This document shows, one piece after another, positions 53,610 through 64,000 of a DNA stretch of 64,000 nucleotides; position 1 is the first letter of the stretch; each line of letters opens with the position of its first letter. The notes below the pieces were generated by a model. The model worked only from the letters and a program-made list of their open reading frames with translations. It searched no databases and was not told the DNA's origin. Location: contig CP038133.1 of assembly GCA_004519485.1 (NCBI GenBank), positions 496,001-560,000 on the forward strand, in the 5' to 3' direction. Position numbers and translations under genes: made by a program. The stretch comes from Nannochloropsis oceanica. Lineage: Eukaryota; Sar; Eustigmatophyceae; Eustigmatales; Monodopsidaceae.

Positions 53610-56561
53610 GTCTCCCGCATCGTTCGAACGAGAAAGATCGCCGTCGTCGTCCCCCTCCTCCTGCTGCTGCTGCTGCTGCTGCTGTAGGGAAGAGGAAAAT
53701 CTCTCGTTGCTTTCCGGCGCAAACACAATCGGAGAAGAAGGGTATGAGGCTAGCACAGCCTTTCCAGCAATCAAACGGTCGATCTCAGCTTGTCTTTCTG
53801 TACCTACATCTGCCTGCACCCATCTCTCGGCATCCAACGCGACCAACAGTTGGGCACTCGCGTCCTCATGCAGGTGCTCCACAAACAACTTAGCTTGTGT
53901 CAGCAGCGTACTCTTCAGTCCGAAGCCCGCCGTACCACTGATCCTCTCCATCGCACTCACAAAATGAGCAGTACTATCCCACAGCACCTTCATCTGGCCC
54001 AATTCCATCCTGACGTGGGCATCCTTCCTGGCATTTAATAGAGAGGCGATATGCCTCTGGCACAGGTCACACAGCGTTCTGAGGACTTCATCATTCAATC
54101 GCTTGCATGCCTGTAACTCTAACACCTTGATTTGGTCCTCGTCTTTGAAAGGGGCCTGCTTCTGCTGCATCCTACTTCCTTCTCCGCTCCCCAACCCATC
54201 ATTAGCACCCGCACCACTACTGCTCCTACTGCTGCTGCTCTTCTTGTTATTGTTGTTGCTGGTACCGCTGCCGCCCCCTCCTGCCTCCATACGTCGTTTA
54301 TCTAGAAAGGCTTTGAATTTGGTAGAAGGGCTGGGGCCGGGAGAAGAGGGGGGTTTAGGGACTAGTCCTGTCCTGGATGGTGGTGGAGGCGGAGCAGCAG
54401 CAGCTGATGAGTCACCATTGCCTCCTTTTGTTTCGCTTACTTCTCCTCCTCTTCCCGCTTTCCCCCCTCTCGAGGGAGATATGGACGTAGACAAGGCCGC
54501 CTCGCTCTTCCGATGCTGCTGCAATTCTAAAGTAGAAGAATAGGACCAGGAGGACCTCCGATCCAGCAGCCGACTCAATTCCACGCTTATCTGTTCCTCC
54601 ATAAAAGCATGAACCATGCCAACCCTCTCCATAGGCAACAAAATCTGTTCAAAACACAACTTCAAGCAATCCAAAAAGATCCCGGGCTCCATCGCTTTTA
54701 CCTTCCCACTCAAAAGACCCACGTCATCCTCCCCTACTGCTCCCCTCCCTCCTCCGTTCCCATTGTTGCTCACCACTCTTGGACGATCCGCCATGGCCCT
54801 CCCGCTCTCCTTCCCTCCCTCTCCTTTCCCCTCCTCATATTGGTAGTCGGCTATGTCCAAATATTCCAACAAAACTGTTTTGACGACTCCTTTCAACGTA
54901 TCTTTCAAGCGGCCTCGGTACCTCTGCAGCACCTTCGACAGGCGACACAAGCGCACCAAACCGCGCACCCGCGGCTGGAGCTGTGCAGCCAATGCCTCAT
55001 TGAGCTGATACGGGGACGAGGAAAAGTGTTGGTCGGCGGGAGGGTGTGGTCCGTGTTTTTGTGGTGGTAGAGAGAGAGGGGAGGGAGGAATGCGGTCCTC
55101 GGGTGTAAATGGGCAGGATTCAGCATCGTCTGTTTTGGGTCGGTGATGTGGTTGGGCAAAGAAAATAGATAAGTGTGGGTTTCTGGAAGAACACCATGCT
55201 TTTCTCCCCTCTCCCGTCTTCCTTTTTCTCTCTCTCGTACCCTTAAATTGCATTGCAAGATTGATAAAACTCGAGCCCATTAAATCAGAAACCAGTTCCA
55301 AATATTCTCCCAATTGCCTGTCCAATTTCCCCATACAATGCACTGCTGCCAGGCCCCCCTCCCTAATCAGTGCCCTTCCATCCTCTAACACGTCCAGAGC
55401 ACCCATGTAGTCCCCTGCACGTAGCAAAGACTGCACCAGGCCCTTGCTCCTTTGAACGTCTTGGATCAACCGCAGCTTCTCCAGGAGCACAGCCAAGTTC
55501 ACTTTGCGTTGCGCCAACCGAGGGATGCGTATCATCCCCATGACGGTCTTCCTATCTATATCATGTAACCCGGCCCGCAAGTTCAACACCTGCCGACAGG
55601 CTTGTGCGAGGCGATCCCGCACATCTTGAAGCGTTGTCAATGCTTCAAAAAAATGTTGTGATCGAGAGGAAATTTGCTTCAGTAAGCACGTTTCTACGAC
55701 ATCTAAATACTGCGAGAGGCGTTCTTGGGTGTCCAAGGTAGCTTTCACCACCACCCGTTCGAACAATGCGGGCTCTGAGAGTTGGAAATCTCTGTGGAAG
55801 AAGATACCCGGCACTTCCCTGAAGCACTCTGCAAGGTCCGCAGCTCCATCCACGGCTTTCTGCGAGGATGACAAGAGCTCTGGCCTGTACAATCGAACCT
55901 GCCCCGGGCCTGCATGGTGGTTTTGTCGATAGCGTTCCATGGCTGGCCCGGTTGTTCGGGCGAATGAGAGGAGATCGGAGGTTTCTACGGGGGCTAGAAC
56001 AGAGGCTGGTACGGGGCCTCCGGGTGCACCTGGCCCAGGGGTAACTCCATGGCCTTGATCAAGCAACGCTGACATAAGCTGATCGCTTACGCCCCCCGTT
56101 GCCCGAGGATCCATCATGACACTTGTCAAATTGTGCCCGCTTTGAGCCATCTCGCGGCGAACGTCGGCATATGCGTCTTCGTCGAACGAGGAGGAACAAT
56201 GGTGATGAAGGTTGCCGCTGCTGCTTATTCCTCCTCCTCCTCCTCCGCTTCCGCCACCGCCGCCGCCACTCTCAGCCTCTTGCGATATAGGGGAAAGCAA
56301 CGGGGGCCACCGTGTGTACCCGAACCGCTTGGTTGGGGAGTTATAAGTCAAGGGAGAAGGAGCACAGATGCTGCTGCCAAGCTGTCCGGTTCCGCTGAGG
56401 CTTAGGGTGCTTGACCCTCCCCATGTCCCTGAAGAGGAGGGTAAAAATGCCCCGCTTCTCTCCCCAGCACTGCCGCCACGGCTGTTGCTTCCTTGACGAC
56501 CGGTGTTGCTGCTTCCGCCGCTGCCATCATGCACATTGGACGAGGAGGAGGACGAGGACAT
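52602..56561 (-). CDS. VPS54: VPS54, GARP tethering complex subunit
   Basis: A single open frame of 1319 residues from an ATG. GARP (VPS51-54) tethers endosome-derived vesicles at the trans-Golgi. The N-terminal third starts with Ser/Gly-rich low complexity and then carries the conserved VPS54 N-region: VPGIFFHRDFQLSEPALFERV, LSQYLDVVETCLLKQIS, FFEALTTLQDVRDRLAQACRQV and AGDYMGALDVLEDG. The C-terminal third has the Vps54-like domain: HYKVVWSALLLVTLLSNYLNVAANFP, LGLVIVLIPHVRAALGAHL, FLLELDRLRQEYAEHQGRILGKFVGII, CRFVEEVIKGVSTMHKVLVGFLP and LLGLRLKDYLEEARPMTNAGRQRLVDEV. The length exceeds human VPS54 (977) because of Ser, Gln, Asn and Ala runs. Between SSFINLAMQFKG and LNEALAAQLQ (55010-55250) is a 75-residue basic/Pro-rich stretch that may be a retained in-frame intron or a true insert. 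Confidence 0.9.
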
Positions 56562-57026
56562 GTTGCGTGCTTAGTAGTGAGCCATCCGCGGCGAGCTTCT
56601 GGCGTTCCCTGAGGAATAGGTAGGAAAAGGCACATTTAAGACGGAGGTAGCCAGGGTACATGGTGTGGTGTGGGTTCGGGGCAGGTGGTTCATTTACTCA
56701 AAGAGCCTGGAACACTGAAAAGCCCTGTAAGTCGGCGAGGGGGTGAGGCCACGGCCCACATTGCTTGTGCCTTCAAATTCCTTCCCACGGCACACATGAC
56801 GCCTACTTAGCCCCGAGTCTACTGGGCGTTTCATCATCTCAAGGGGGTTAAGGGGTAGAAGGCGGTATAGCAAAGCGCATAGAGGCTTTCGAATGCTCAG
56901 TAAAAATCCCCGGGCCATCATCAACTCTCCAATTTCACGCTCCCATCTCTCATATGCTACAGCGCAACTGTTACACACAGGCAAACAAGAAGCATAGATG
57001 CCACTGCACCGCCACAAACTTGGTAG
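56562..57026. other. Divergent spacer, VPS54 / ABCG gene
   Basis: 465 bp with two head-to-head promoters; no gene and no confident promoter element recognised. Confidence 0.45.
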
Positions 57027-60000
57027 ATGAGCTTCTTTTGCGGCCCTCTAAAGACCCGGCAGGCAACGCCGATGCCCTCCCTCCCGTCCCCCCTCCTGCC
57101 CTGGTTCCTCCTGCTGCTTTCCGTGCTGCATGCTCCCAGCACCCTTGCCGACGTGAACGACTACCGCTTCCTACCCACCCCGAAAGGCGGAGGGCAAGAT
57201 GTGTCCTACTACGTGAATGCTGCTTGCCGCTCCGGGTCCCGGATTTACGTGGGCGGTAGCTTCAATTTGGTAGGGAACGAGGTGGCATTTAATTTTGGCT
57301 ATTTCGAGGCGGGAGCTGGCGACGGCAATAGCACTTGGACGTCGCCCCCCATCACAATTGGACCGGATCCCATGGGCTTGTTGTATAATGACGGGGCGCT
57401 GCGTTCGACGGACTGCCAGGGGAAGGTCCTGACGTTGCTCTGCCCTCCTCCCTTGCCCGATGGCTCGACGGTCGTTATCATCGGGGGGGATTTCACCACG
57501 GGCGGCCTCCGCTTGGGAGGAGCTGGTGGCATCCCCTTTGTAGGTGAAGATGGGGCGCGAATATTAAATCACTTGGCAATCTACCGTGTGGAACCAAACC
57601 CGGTGCTCGACTCGGAAGCCTCCAATCTCTGTCCTGTTCTACAAGGCACGATCCCCCCCCCCCTTTCCTCCCACAATTCCTCCTCCTCCTCCTCCTCCTC
57701 CTCCACCTCCACCACCACATCTCCGGACGATCAATACGCCAAGGTACGATGCAGTCCCTCTGGCACCCCACCTAATCCCTTTCCTGCGGGTGTTCTTCTG
57801 GCAACGGATCCTTACAGGAAAATCACTGGGCCGCAGGAGGAAACACCGAGGGCCTATGTCTCATCCATGGCATGTTTAAATGAAGCATGTACAGAGATTG
57901 TGGTGGGAGGGAATTTCAATTCTATCTTGGGGACGACGGCATTCTCGGTGGCACGGTTGAAGTTCGATGACCTTTTCTATTTGGCGGAGAGTAGGGCGTT
58001 GAATGAGGTGGATGGGGAGGGAGGGAGGGAGGATGGAGCGGAGGGGGAAGGGGCATTGAGCACCATGTCTGGTGAGGGGAGAAATTATTTGCCTTCCGGG
58101 GCGATGGGCACATTTTTGGACCCGTTACCGGGCGTTAATGGGCCGGTGCATGCATTGGTGGCGATGGACTCGAGATATGTCGCTGTTGGCGGTTCGTTTG
58201 ACCGAGCCGGGGATATCAATTCCCCGAACTTCGTCCTGTGGGACCGAGTTGCGAATGCTCTGGTCTGCCTGGGCCACGAAGCGGATGCCGCCTCCTCCCT
58301 CCCTTCCTCATCCTGTTTTTCTCCCTCCTTTTGCTGCCAGGGCATTCCAGGTGACATCCGTGTCATGCTCCTCGTATCACCTCACCGCCTCCTCCTCGGG
58401 GGGTCGTTCGCCGATGCGTCTTCTCCATATGGCATCGTGTCCGCCAATCTAGCATTACTGGATTTCGATCTCACTGCAGTGGGAGACGGGACAGGGCGGC
58501 AGATGCTTGACCCAAAAAAATGGAGAAGGTTACCCATGGTGGAGGGAGGAGAGGAGGGAAGGGATGTAGGGCCGAACGGACCTGTGACGAGTATGGTGTG
58601 CTTGGAGGAAGAAGAGGAAGGCGTGTGTGAGACGGCGTTGGTGGGGGGTTGGTTTGATGGGTTGGAGGGGTTTGGATGGGATGAAGGGAGGGGTTTGACC
58701 AGCTTTAATGCGACTCCTTGGGGCTTGTTAGCTTTGCCCTTGGCGACTCTGACGCTGCCGGACGTGAGCAGTGATAATATGAATTCCCCTGCGGTCTTAC
58801 AAGCGCTTAATGTCACAATTATGAACACTACCACGCCAGATGGTGGTGCTTCGACCATCCCTACGCCTTCACCTCCTCCGCCCCTCCCTCCCTCGCCATC
58901 TGGTCCTTGGACACGGCCAGTGGCAGGAATCAATACCTTGCTGCGGATTCCTTCGATTTTTAATAGTTGGAGCAGCAGCAGCAGCCCCAGTGGTGATGGC
59001 GGGCATGGAGCTATTTTTCTAGGAGGAAAAATCACGGAGCTAGGCAACGTGGCAGCTCTGCAGCTACCTTATCATCAGCACCAGCAGCAGCAGGACGAAG
59101 AAGAAGCTCATGCATGGTCTTTGATCAAGATGTCACATACTGAAGGTAATGGGGAGGGCCCTCTGTGTTGGGAGAGCGAGACAGAGGGGTTGCTTCGATC
59201 GGAGGTGTTAGGCTTACCGGTGGGAGGACATGGGGCCAGCATGAGTTTTTGTTGCTTTATAGGAAGCTTGTGTCCGTTTGAGGGCGTGGCAGTTGCGTGT
59301 CCTTTCAGTGGAGGCTACTTCTGTATGCCGAACATGACGAGGCCAGAGTGTTGCGAAGAGGGGCATTTCTGCCCCGGGCCTGGAGAGATGGTGCGGTGTG
59401 AAGCGGGGACTTACTGTCCTTTGGGGAGTAATGAAATGATGCCTTGTGCATGGTGGATGTGGTGTAGGAAGGAGGGCTTAAGTAGACCCGATAAGATAGC
59501 AGCGGGGGTCGTCGCACTGATACTGGTGTTTGGAGCTTTTGTTGTGATGATATGTGCGAATAAGATAATTTTAAAATGTCGAGGTTATTATCGGCAGGCC
59601 AGAGATAATGATAGGAGAAAGAGAGGTCTCCTGACGAGTAGAGGGGTGCATGCCTTGCAGCTGCAGGAGCTACAGGAGCCGCTCTTGTTAGGGACACGTG
59701 CGGGGGCACTTAAGGCGGCAACAGCTCGCAGCAGCGGTGTTAGCAAGCCGGTGACAGGAGATGGTGATGATGCGGAAGCCGCTGCTGCTGGAGCTGCTGC
59801 TGCTGCTGCCATGGTGGGGACGAGCAACAAAACGACAATCACTCCCCGACGTGCTTTGAGGCGCTTAGGTGGTGAGGATTGCTCTCATCCCAGCATAGGG
59901 GGGAGATCCAGTACTGCAGGGCCCCTCCTTCGGCAACGGCTTAAGGTCGATCGAATCGACTTGCACTTTCGTAACCTTACCGTAGCGCTCCCTGGAGGAC

Positions 60001-62708
60001 GACGAAAAGTTCTCAATGGCGTTACTGGTGGGTTTCGGTCGGGAAGGGTTACTGCCGTGATGGGGCCGTCGGGCTGTGGGAAGACAACGTTGATATCCGC
60101 GTTGTCGAATCGCTTGGGCTTGGGGACCCGAGTGACGGGGAGTACGTTTATAAATGGCTCTCCGGAAAGTAGCACGGCCTTGCACGATGTGATGGGGTTC
60201 GTTCCTCAGGATGATATAATGTATGAAGACTTGACAGTTAAGGAGAATTTACTGTACTGCTGTCAATTGAGGGCGGACCCGTCCATGAGCAGGGCGGAGC
60301 AGATGCGGCATGTTGATAGGGTCATTGATTCTTTGGGATTGTTTCCGAGTCGGCATTCCATGATTGGCTCGACGGAGGACAGGGGGATATCTGGAGGGCA
60401 ACGGAAAAGGGTGAATGTGGCAATGGAGTTGACGAGTAAGCCATTGCTGCTGTTTTTGGATGAGCCTACCAGTGGATTGGTGAGTATTTATTTGTAATGT
60501 GTACCATATCATCGCTCCATTATATTAAAGGAAAGGTTTGTAACCATATTTGGGGTTCGGATGATTCATTTGCTCCTCATCCTCCCTCCTTCCCTCCCTC
60601 CTTCCCTCCCTTCTTCCTCCCTCTTTTTTTGAAATCATTCATTTTACCTCCCTATCGTCTCCCTCTCTTTCCCTCTGGTAGGACTCCACCACCTCTGCCG
60701 AGCTTATGCAGTACCTACACCGACTTACCGCCACGGGGCTGACCATCGCCGCTGTAATTCACCAACCCCGAATCGAGGTGTTTCTCGGGGTCGACGATGT
60801 CATCTTTCTAGGAAGGGGAGGAAGAGTTGCTTATTATGGGTCAGCGAGGGATGCAGTGCAGTATTTTACAGAGAGAGGATTCCCGTTTGAGCCAAATGTG
60901 AACCCCGCGGATCGGATCTTGGACGTCATCACCAAGGCAGATGATAGTTTGTATGAAGCATGGTCAATGCAGGAACAGCAGCAGCTGGAGCAGCAGCAGC
61001 AGCAGGATTCATTTGGATATTGGGCGCCAAAAGAGGAGGAGAGTTATAATGATGGTGACGGTGGGGGGGGAGGGCAAGAAGGGGGCCGGACGAGCAGTGC
61101 AGGGAGTAATAGCGCCTGTAGCAGCATTTACCGTTCGGGGGGTATTTACCTGCCCCACCAGCAGCAACAGGAGAAGAAAGAGCAGCGACGGGTGGTCTCA
61201 ATTGAGGGTCGACGGACTCCTATGATGATGCCGATGGGAGGAATGCCTTTAGGTGCGTGATGCTATGTACCGCTATCTCCGCCGCTCCGGGCATCTTCCC
61301 CTCCTTGTCCTGTCACCTGCAAACATTGAAAAGCTCATTGACTTTCCCGCTTACCTTTTATCCCTCCCTAGGCGTCGTCTATGAAGAACAGCTCCCTCAA
61401 CGACATTACCCCGCCTTACACTCCCAAGCCTGGAGCTGCCTCTGTCGGAGCCTGACGCAACAACACAACAACCTCGCCGTGGTCCAACAAGACCTTGGCA
61501 TGCTCATGGTCTTTGGCCTCTTGGTCGGTCTCTTCGATTTGGGCGCCAAACAGTACGAACTCTCCGTCCTCTGTCTTGGACTCACATCCACCCTCACGGG
61601 CGTCCGATTCTTTTCCGCGGAACGCGTTGTCTTCTGGCGGGAATGCTCTGCCGGCATCTCAATCCCTGCATATTTCCTGGGAAAAGTCTTATCAGCTTTG
61701 CCGTGCACCACGCTTTATCCTTTGGCATACCTCTCTTTTTACTACAACATGGCCTTCCCTCGTGTGTCATTTCAGTTCTACTACGTGATTCTCTTGTGGG
61801 CTGCCTGGGTGTGTTTTGGGGTAGGGGTGATCATGTCCTTGCTGCTTGAGCCAAAGAACGCTCAGATTGGAGGGGTGGTTATCGCGCTGGTTGGTTTCCT
61901 CTTCGGTGGCCATAATCCGAACGTCCAAACGCTTGATACCACTCTGCCGGGGAAAATGGGGATGTGGCTTTCCTATGTCCGATGGTCAATCGGCGCCCTA
62001 TTGTTGCAGGATGCTTCTCTGGCACCGCAGTGTGCAGCAATGGAGAGTGTGGGGGTGCTGGCCCAGGACGGCTTTGTGTCCGAGGAATTGGTTGAGGGGA
62101 CTTTGCCCCAGAATTTTCAGGCACGCGTGGTGGATACAGAGGTGGCACGGTGTGAGCAGATGCTGGTAAATGTCTGTATTTTGTACCTAGGGACAGCAAT
62201 GGTCTTGATGTGGTTGTCGGGGAGGTATCGGGCAAGGATGATTGGGTGGGAGTATTTCAAGGTGGGGTTGAAACAGTGGAGGGCGAGGTTGAGGGATCGG
62301 TTCTATGGCTTTCTTCAGCGTCATCAGACGTGGTTGCCTAGATGGATTATTAGGTTGGCGGCGGCGCGGCAGAGCGGGAGCGGGGGGTATGATGGGGAGG
62401 AGGAGGAGGAGGAATTTGAGGGATGGGATGCGGATGACGATGATGATGAGGAAGATGACGAAGACGAGGACGAGGACGAGGACGAGGATGAGGATGGAGG
62501 GGAGGAAGATCTGCTGCCGACGCGGTCGTATGGGACGAGCGTGACGATGGGTCTGCAAGATTTGAATTGCGGGGGCCCCAGGAGCTCGGGGCCGCCCCCT
62601 CCACCCCTACCCACCTCACCGGTCTCATCCGCGGTTTTGAGTGGTCAAGGCGTGGAGGAAGAAAAGGAACGGGAGCGAGAAAGAGGAGAAGAAGTGTTAG
62701 AGAAATAG
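57027..62708 (+). CDS. ABCG half-transporter with a propeller-like extracellular N-terminal domain
   Basis: Three exons, 57027..60479, 60682..61252 and 61372..62708 (1786 residues); junctions fit, the first falling at the D-loop (DEPTSGL|DSTTS). Order: signal peptide (PLLPWFLLLLSVLHAPSTLA; a second ATG 15 codons in fits it better); an ectodomain of about 700 residues with seven copies of an hxxGGxF motif (YVGGSF, IIGGDF, VVGGNF, AVGGSF, LLGGSF, LVGGWF, FLGGKI); a Cys-rich segment (CCEEGHFC, CEAGTYCPLGS); a membrane helix (IAAGVVALILVFGAFVVMI); and a cytosolic linker. Then the ATPase: Walker A GPSGCGKTT, signature ISGGQRKR, Walker B LLLFLDEP; then ABCG-type membrane helices (MLMVFGLLVGLFDLGA through VCILYLGTAMVLMWLSG). 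The Cys-rich-helix-ATPase order is that of plant ABCG24/ABCG28. The seven repeats suggest a Rax2-like beta-propeller. Acidic low-complexity C-terminus. Substrate unknown; ABCG half-transporters work as dimers. Confidence 0.88.
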
Positions 62709-63007
62709 ATGAATATCTCTCTCTGTAATTTTAGGGTAGAGTGTGTTTATGTGCGTATGTGCAGCAAAGCAACAAGAATCCAACAGCAAAAGCCACACAA
62801 CAAAAAACCGAAGGGGGAGAGAATATAACTCAATGGGAGTATCATGGAGTAGCAAGGATTTCCCCCTCTCTTTTTGCGTGCTTTTGGTTCTATTTGTTCT
62901 CTGGCTTGCCATCACTCACAACAACCAAATAGGGACTCGTTTCTTGTCCGTTCCTTTGCATATCTTTGGTAAGTATCGGCAAAAATGACTGGCAGATTCC
63001 TCTTCCC
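62709..63007. other. Intergenic between convergent 3' ends
   Basis: 3' regions of the ABCG gene (+) and the nucleolar-type protein gene (-). Nothing else recognised. Confidence 0.45.
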
Positions 63008-64000
63008 TTAATGCTTCATTTTCTTGGCCTTCTTACTATCTTTGTCAAGCTTTAGCAGCTGTTGCAGCTCTTGCTGCTGTTGCTGCTGAGGAATCTGATG
63101 CGCTCTCTTCTGGCTTTCCTTGCTTTTCTTATTATCGGTACCCTTACTCTTCTCCTCGTGACTATTCCCACCACCAATTCCAACCTTGTGCTCAGCCACC
63201 TCCTTAGCCTCATCGTCCCGCGCCCGCTTCTTATTCCTTTTCTCCACTTTCTTCTCCTTCTTCTCCTTCTTGTGATTCCTTTTCCCTCCCTCCTGCACTG
63301 GAGCCTCCCCTGCCTCCGACGTGGGTACGCCCAACAGACGCGCCACGTGCAAGCAAGACATCTTCAAACCCTGGCTCGCAGTTTCCTGTTGTACCTTCAC
63401 CAACAACCTCCCCATACCCAACGCAGCCTCTGCTGTATCTACACCGTTAGGGGTCTTTCCTTCCTTCTTCTTCCCCTTCTTCTTAGACGTTTCCTCCCTC
63501 ACTGCTTCTGCTGCTGGCCCCTCCTCGTCTTTCAACGCAGTAGCCACAGACTGACAGCACTCGATCAAAGGCTTGAGCCGCTTACTGTTCATATCTCCCC
63601 CTTGTTCTGTCAAAACCCGTGTCAGACCCGCTATAAGCCCCTTCATCTGATCCTGCAAGACTTGCTTCGCCTCGGGGCCAAACACCCGCCGTTGCGCCAG
63701 CAACAACCCAATCATTCTAATGGCCTCCGCCTGCCGAAACGCCTTACTCGCTGACACTGCATGCTTGTTCAACAGCTCAAGCAACACCACACATGCCGGC
63801 GACGGAAACCTCGCCACCAGCTGCTCAAACGGGGCTGCTGTCATACTTGTGCGTGAGGTCATGTACTCTTCCAAGGCCCCGCGATAAAGATCAGACAACC
63901 ACTGAGGAGGGGAACCACCACTGTTCGTGCTCGAGTTAAGGACCGCCCGCGTACAAATCGTCAAGCATGTCGTAAGCGTATTGGTGGTGGCAGTAGTAGG
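63008..64000 (-). CDS. C-terminal part of a DNA polymerase V/Mybbp1a-like nucleolar protein
   Basis: The frame is open through the right edge of the window (330 residues seen, 5' part missing); an apparent start at 63964 is a TTG and not real. The visible protein is helical (QWLSDLYRGALEEYMT, APFEQLVARFPSPACVVLLELLNKHAVSASKAFRQAEAIRMI), like an armadillo/HEAT solenoid, then becomes Lys-rich (SKKKGKKKEGK, KKEKKEKKVEKRNKKRARDD) and ends SKKAKKMKH after a Gln run. Alpha-solenoid followed by a long basic tail is the layout of Pol5/Mybbp1a, a nucleolar factor in rRNA synthesis. Other ribosome-biogenesis proteins share this layout, so the family call is tentative. Confidence 0.4.
   Translation of the reverse strand, partial: PTTATTNTLTTCLTICTRAVLNSSTNSGGSPPQWLSDLYRGALEEYMTSRTSMTAAPFEQLVARFPSPACVVLLELLNKHAVSASKAFRQAEAIRMIGLLLAQRRVFGPEAKQVLQDQMKGLIAGLTRVLTEQGGDMNSKRLKPLIECCQSVATALKDEEGPAAEAVREETSKKKGKKKEGKTPNGVDTAEAALGMGRLLVKVQQETASQGLKMSCLHVARLLGVPTSEAGEAPVQEGGKRNHKKEKKEKKVEKRNKKRARDDEAKEVAEHKVGIGGGNSHEEKSKGTDNKKSKESQKRAHQIPQQQQQQELQQLLKLDKDSKKAKKMKH

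Noticed and set aside
1-64000. CRISPR arrays, rRNA or tRNA genes, operons, retroviral or Polinton-like elements
   Set aside because: I saw no regularly spaced repeats, no rRNA or convincing cloverleaf with a T-loop GGTTCRA box, no polycistronic layout, and no reverse transcriptase, integrase or capsid-like frames.

Overview
The window reads as nuclear DNA of a unicellular heterokont (stramenopile) alga with a red-derived secondary plastid. The evidence is eukaryotic genes with GT-AG introns, and several gene products that start with a signal peptide ending in A|F (CHA|F, TSA|F, AQA|F, AA|F), the 'ASAFAP'-type bipartite leader used to enter such plastids. Gene density is high (about 22 genes in 64 kb), introns are few (0-3 per gene), the DNA is moderately GC-rich, and homopolymeric Ala, Gln, Ser, Glu and Gly runs are common. 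This fits a eustigmatophyte such as Nannochloropsis/Microchloropsis, but the organism is an inference. Several open frames begin at a non-ATG codon; for those I moved the start to a credible ATG or to an upstream exon where splice sites allow.

Layout. 0-10.6 kb: 3' part of a Tim17/NDUFA11-like membrane protein (+), a TauD/At3g21360-like dioxygenase (-), methylenetetrahydrofolate reductase (+), a PRMT3-type arginine methyltransferase (-), a 2-kb spacer with a polypurine tract, and an NADK3-like NAD(H) kinase (+). 11-20 kb: LIN9/ALY (-), adenylosuccinate lyase (+), and a CDK12/CDKC-like kinase with an RS-rich tail (-). 20-34 kb: DGAT2 (-), XRN2/3-type 5'-3' exoribonuclease (+), organellar KsgA-type rRNA dimethylase (+), an orphan secreted protein (+), and sulfolipid synthase SQD2 (+). 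34-49 kb: GEN1/Yen1-like Holliday-junction resolvase (+), a plastid DUF1995 protein (-), a large low-complexity nuclear protein (+), a MUG/TDG-type DNA glycosylase with a plastid-like leader (-), a decayed Helitron-type helicase (+), and a secretory nucleoredoxin-like protein (+). 49-64 kb: plastid thioredoxin (-), glycyl-tRNA synthetase with a leader exon (+), VPS54 (-), an ABCG half-transporter fused to an apparent seven-bladed propeller ectodomain (+), and the 3' end of a Pol5/Mybbp1a-like nucleolar protein (-).

There are no operons; neighbours are mostly convergent or divergent and unrelated in function. Loose themes are plastid supply (SQD2, thioredoxin, DUF1995, KsgA, MUG), lipid (DGAT2, SQD2), one-carbon/purine metabolism (MTHFR, ADSL), and RNA polymerase II/RNA processing (CDK12-like, XRN2, PRMT3).

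The most unusual items are the propeller-ABCG fusion, the plastid-addressed mismatch glycosylase beside a Helitron relic, the CDK reading frame interrupted at a 16-base homopolymer, the PRMT3 without its zinc finger, a 4-nucleotide first coding exon in the XRN gene, and the orphan secreted protein at 30.2 kb.
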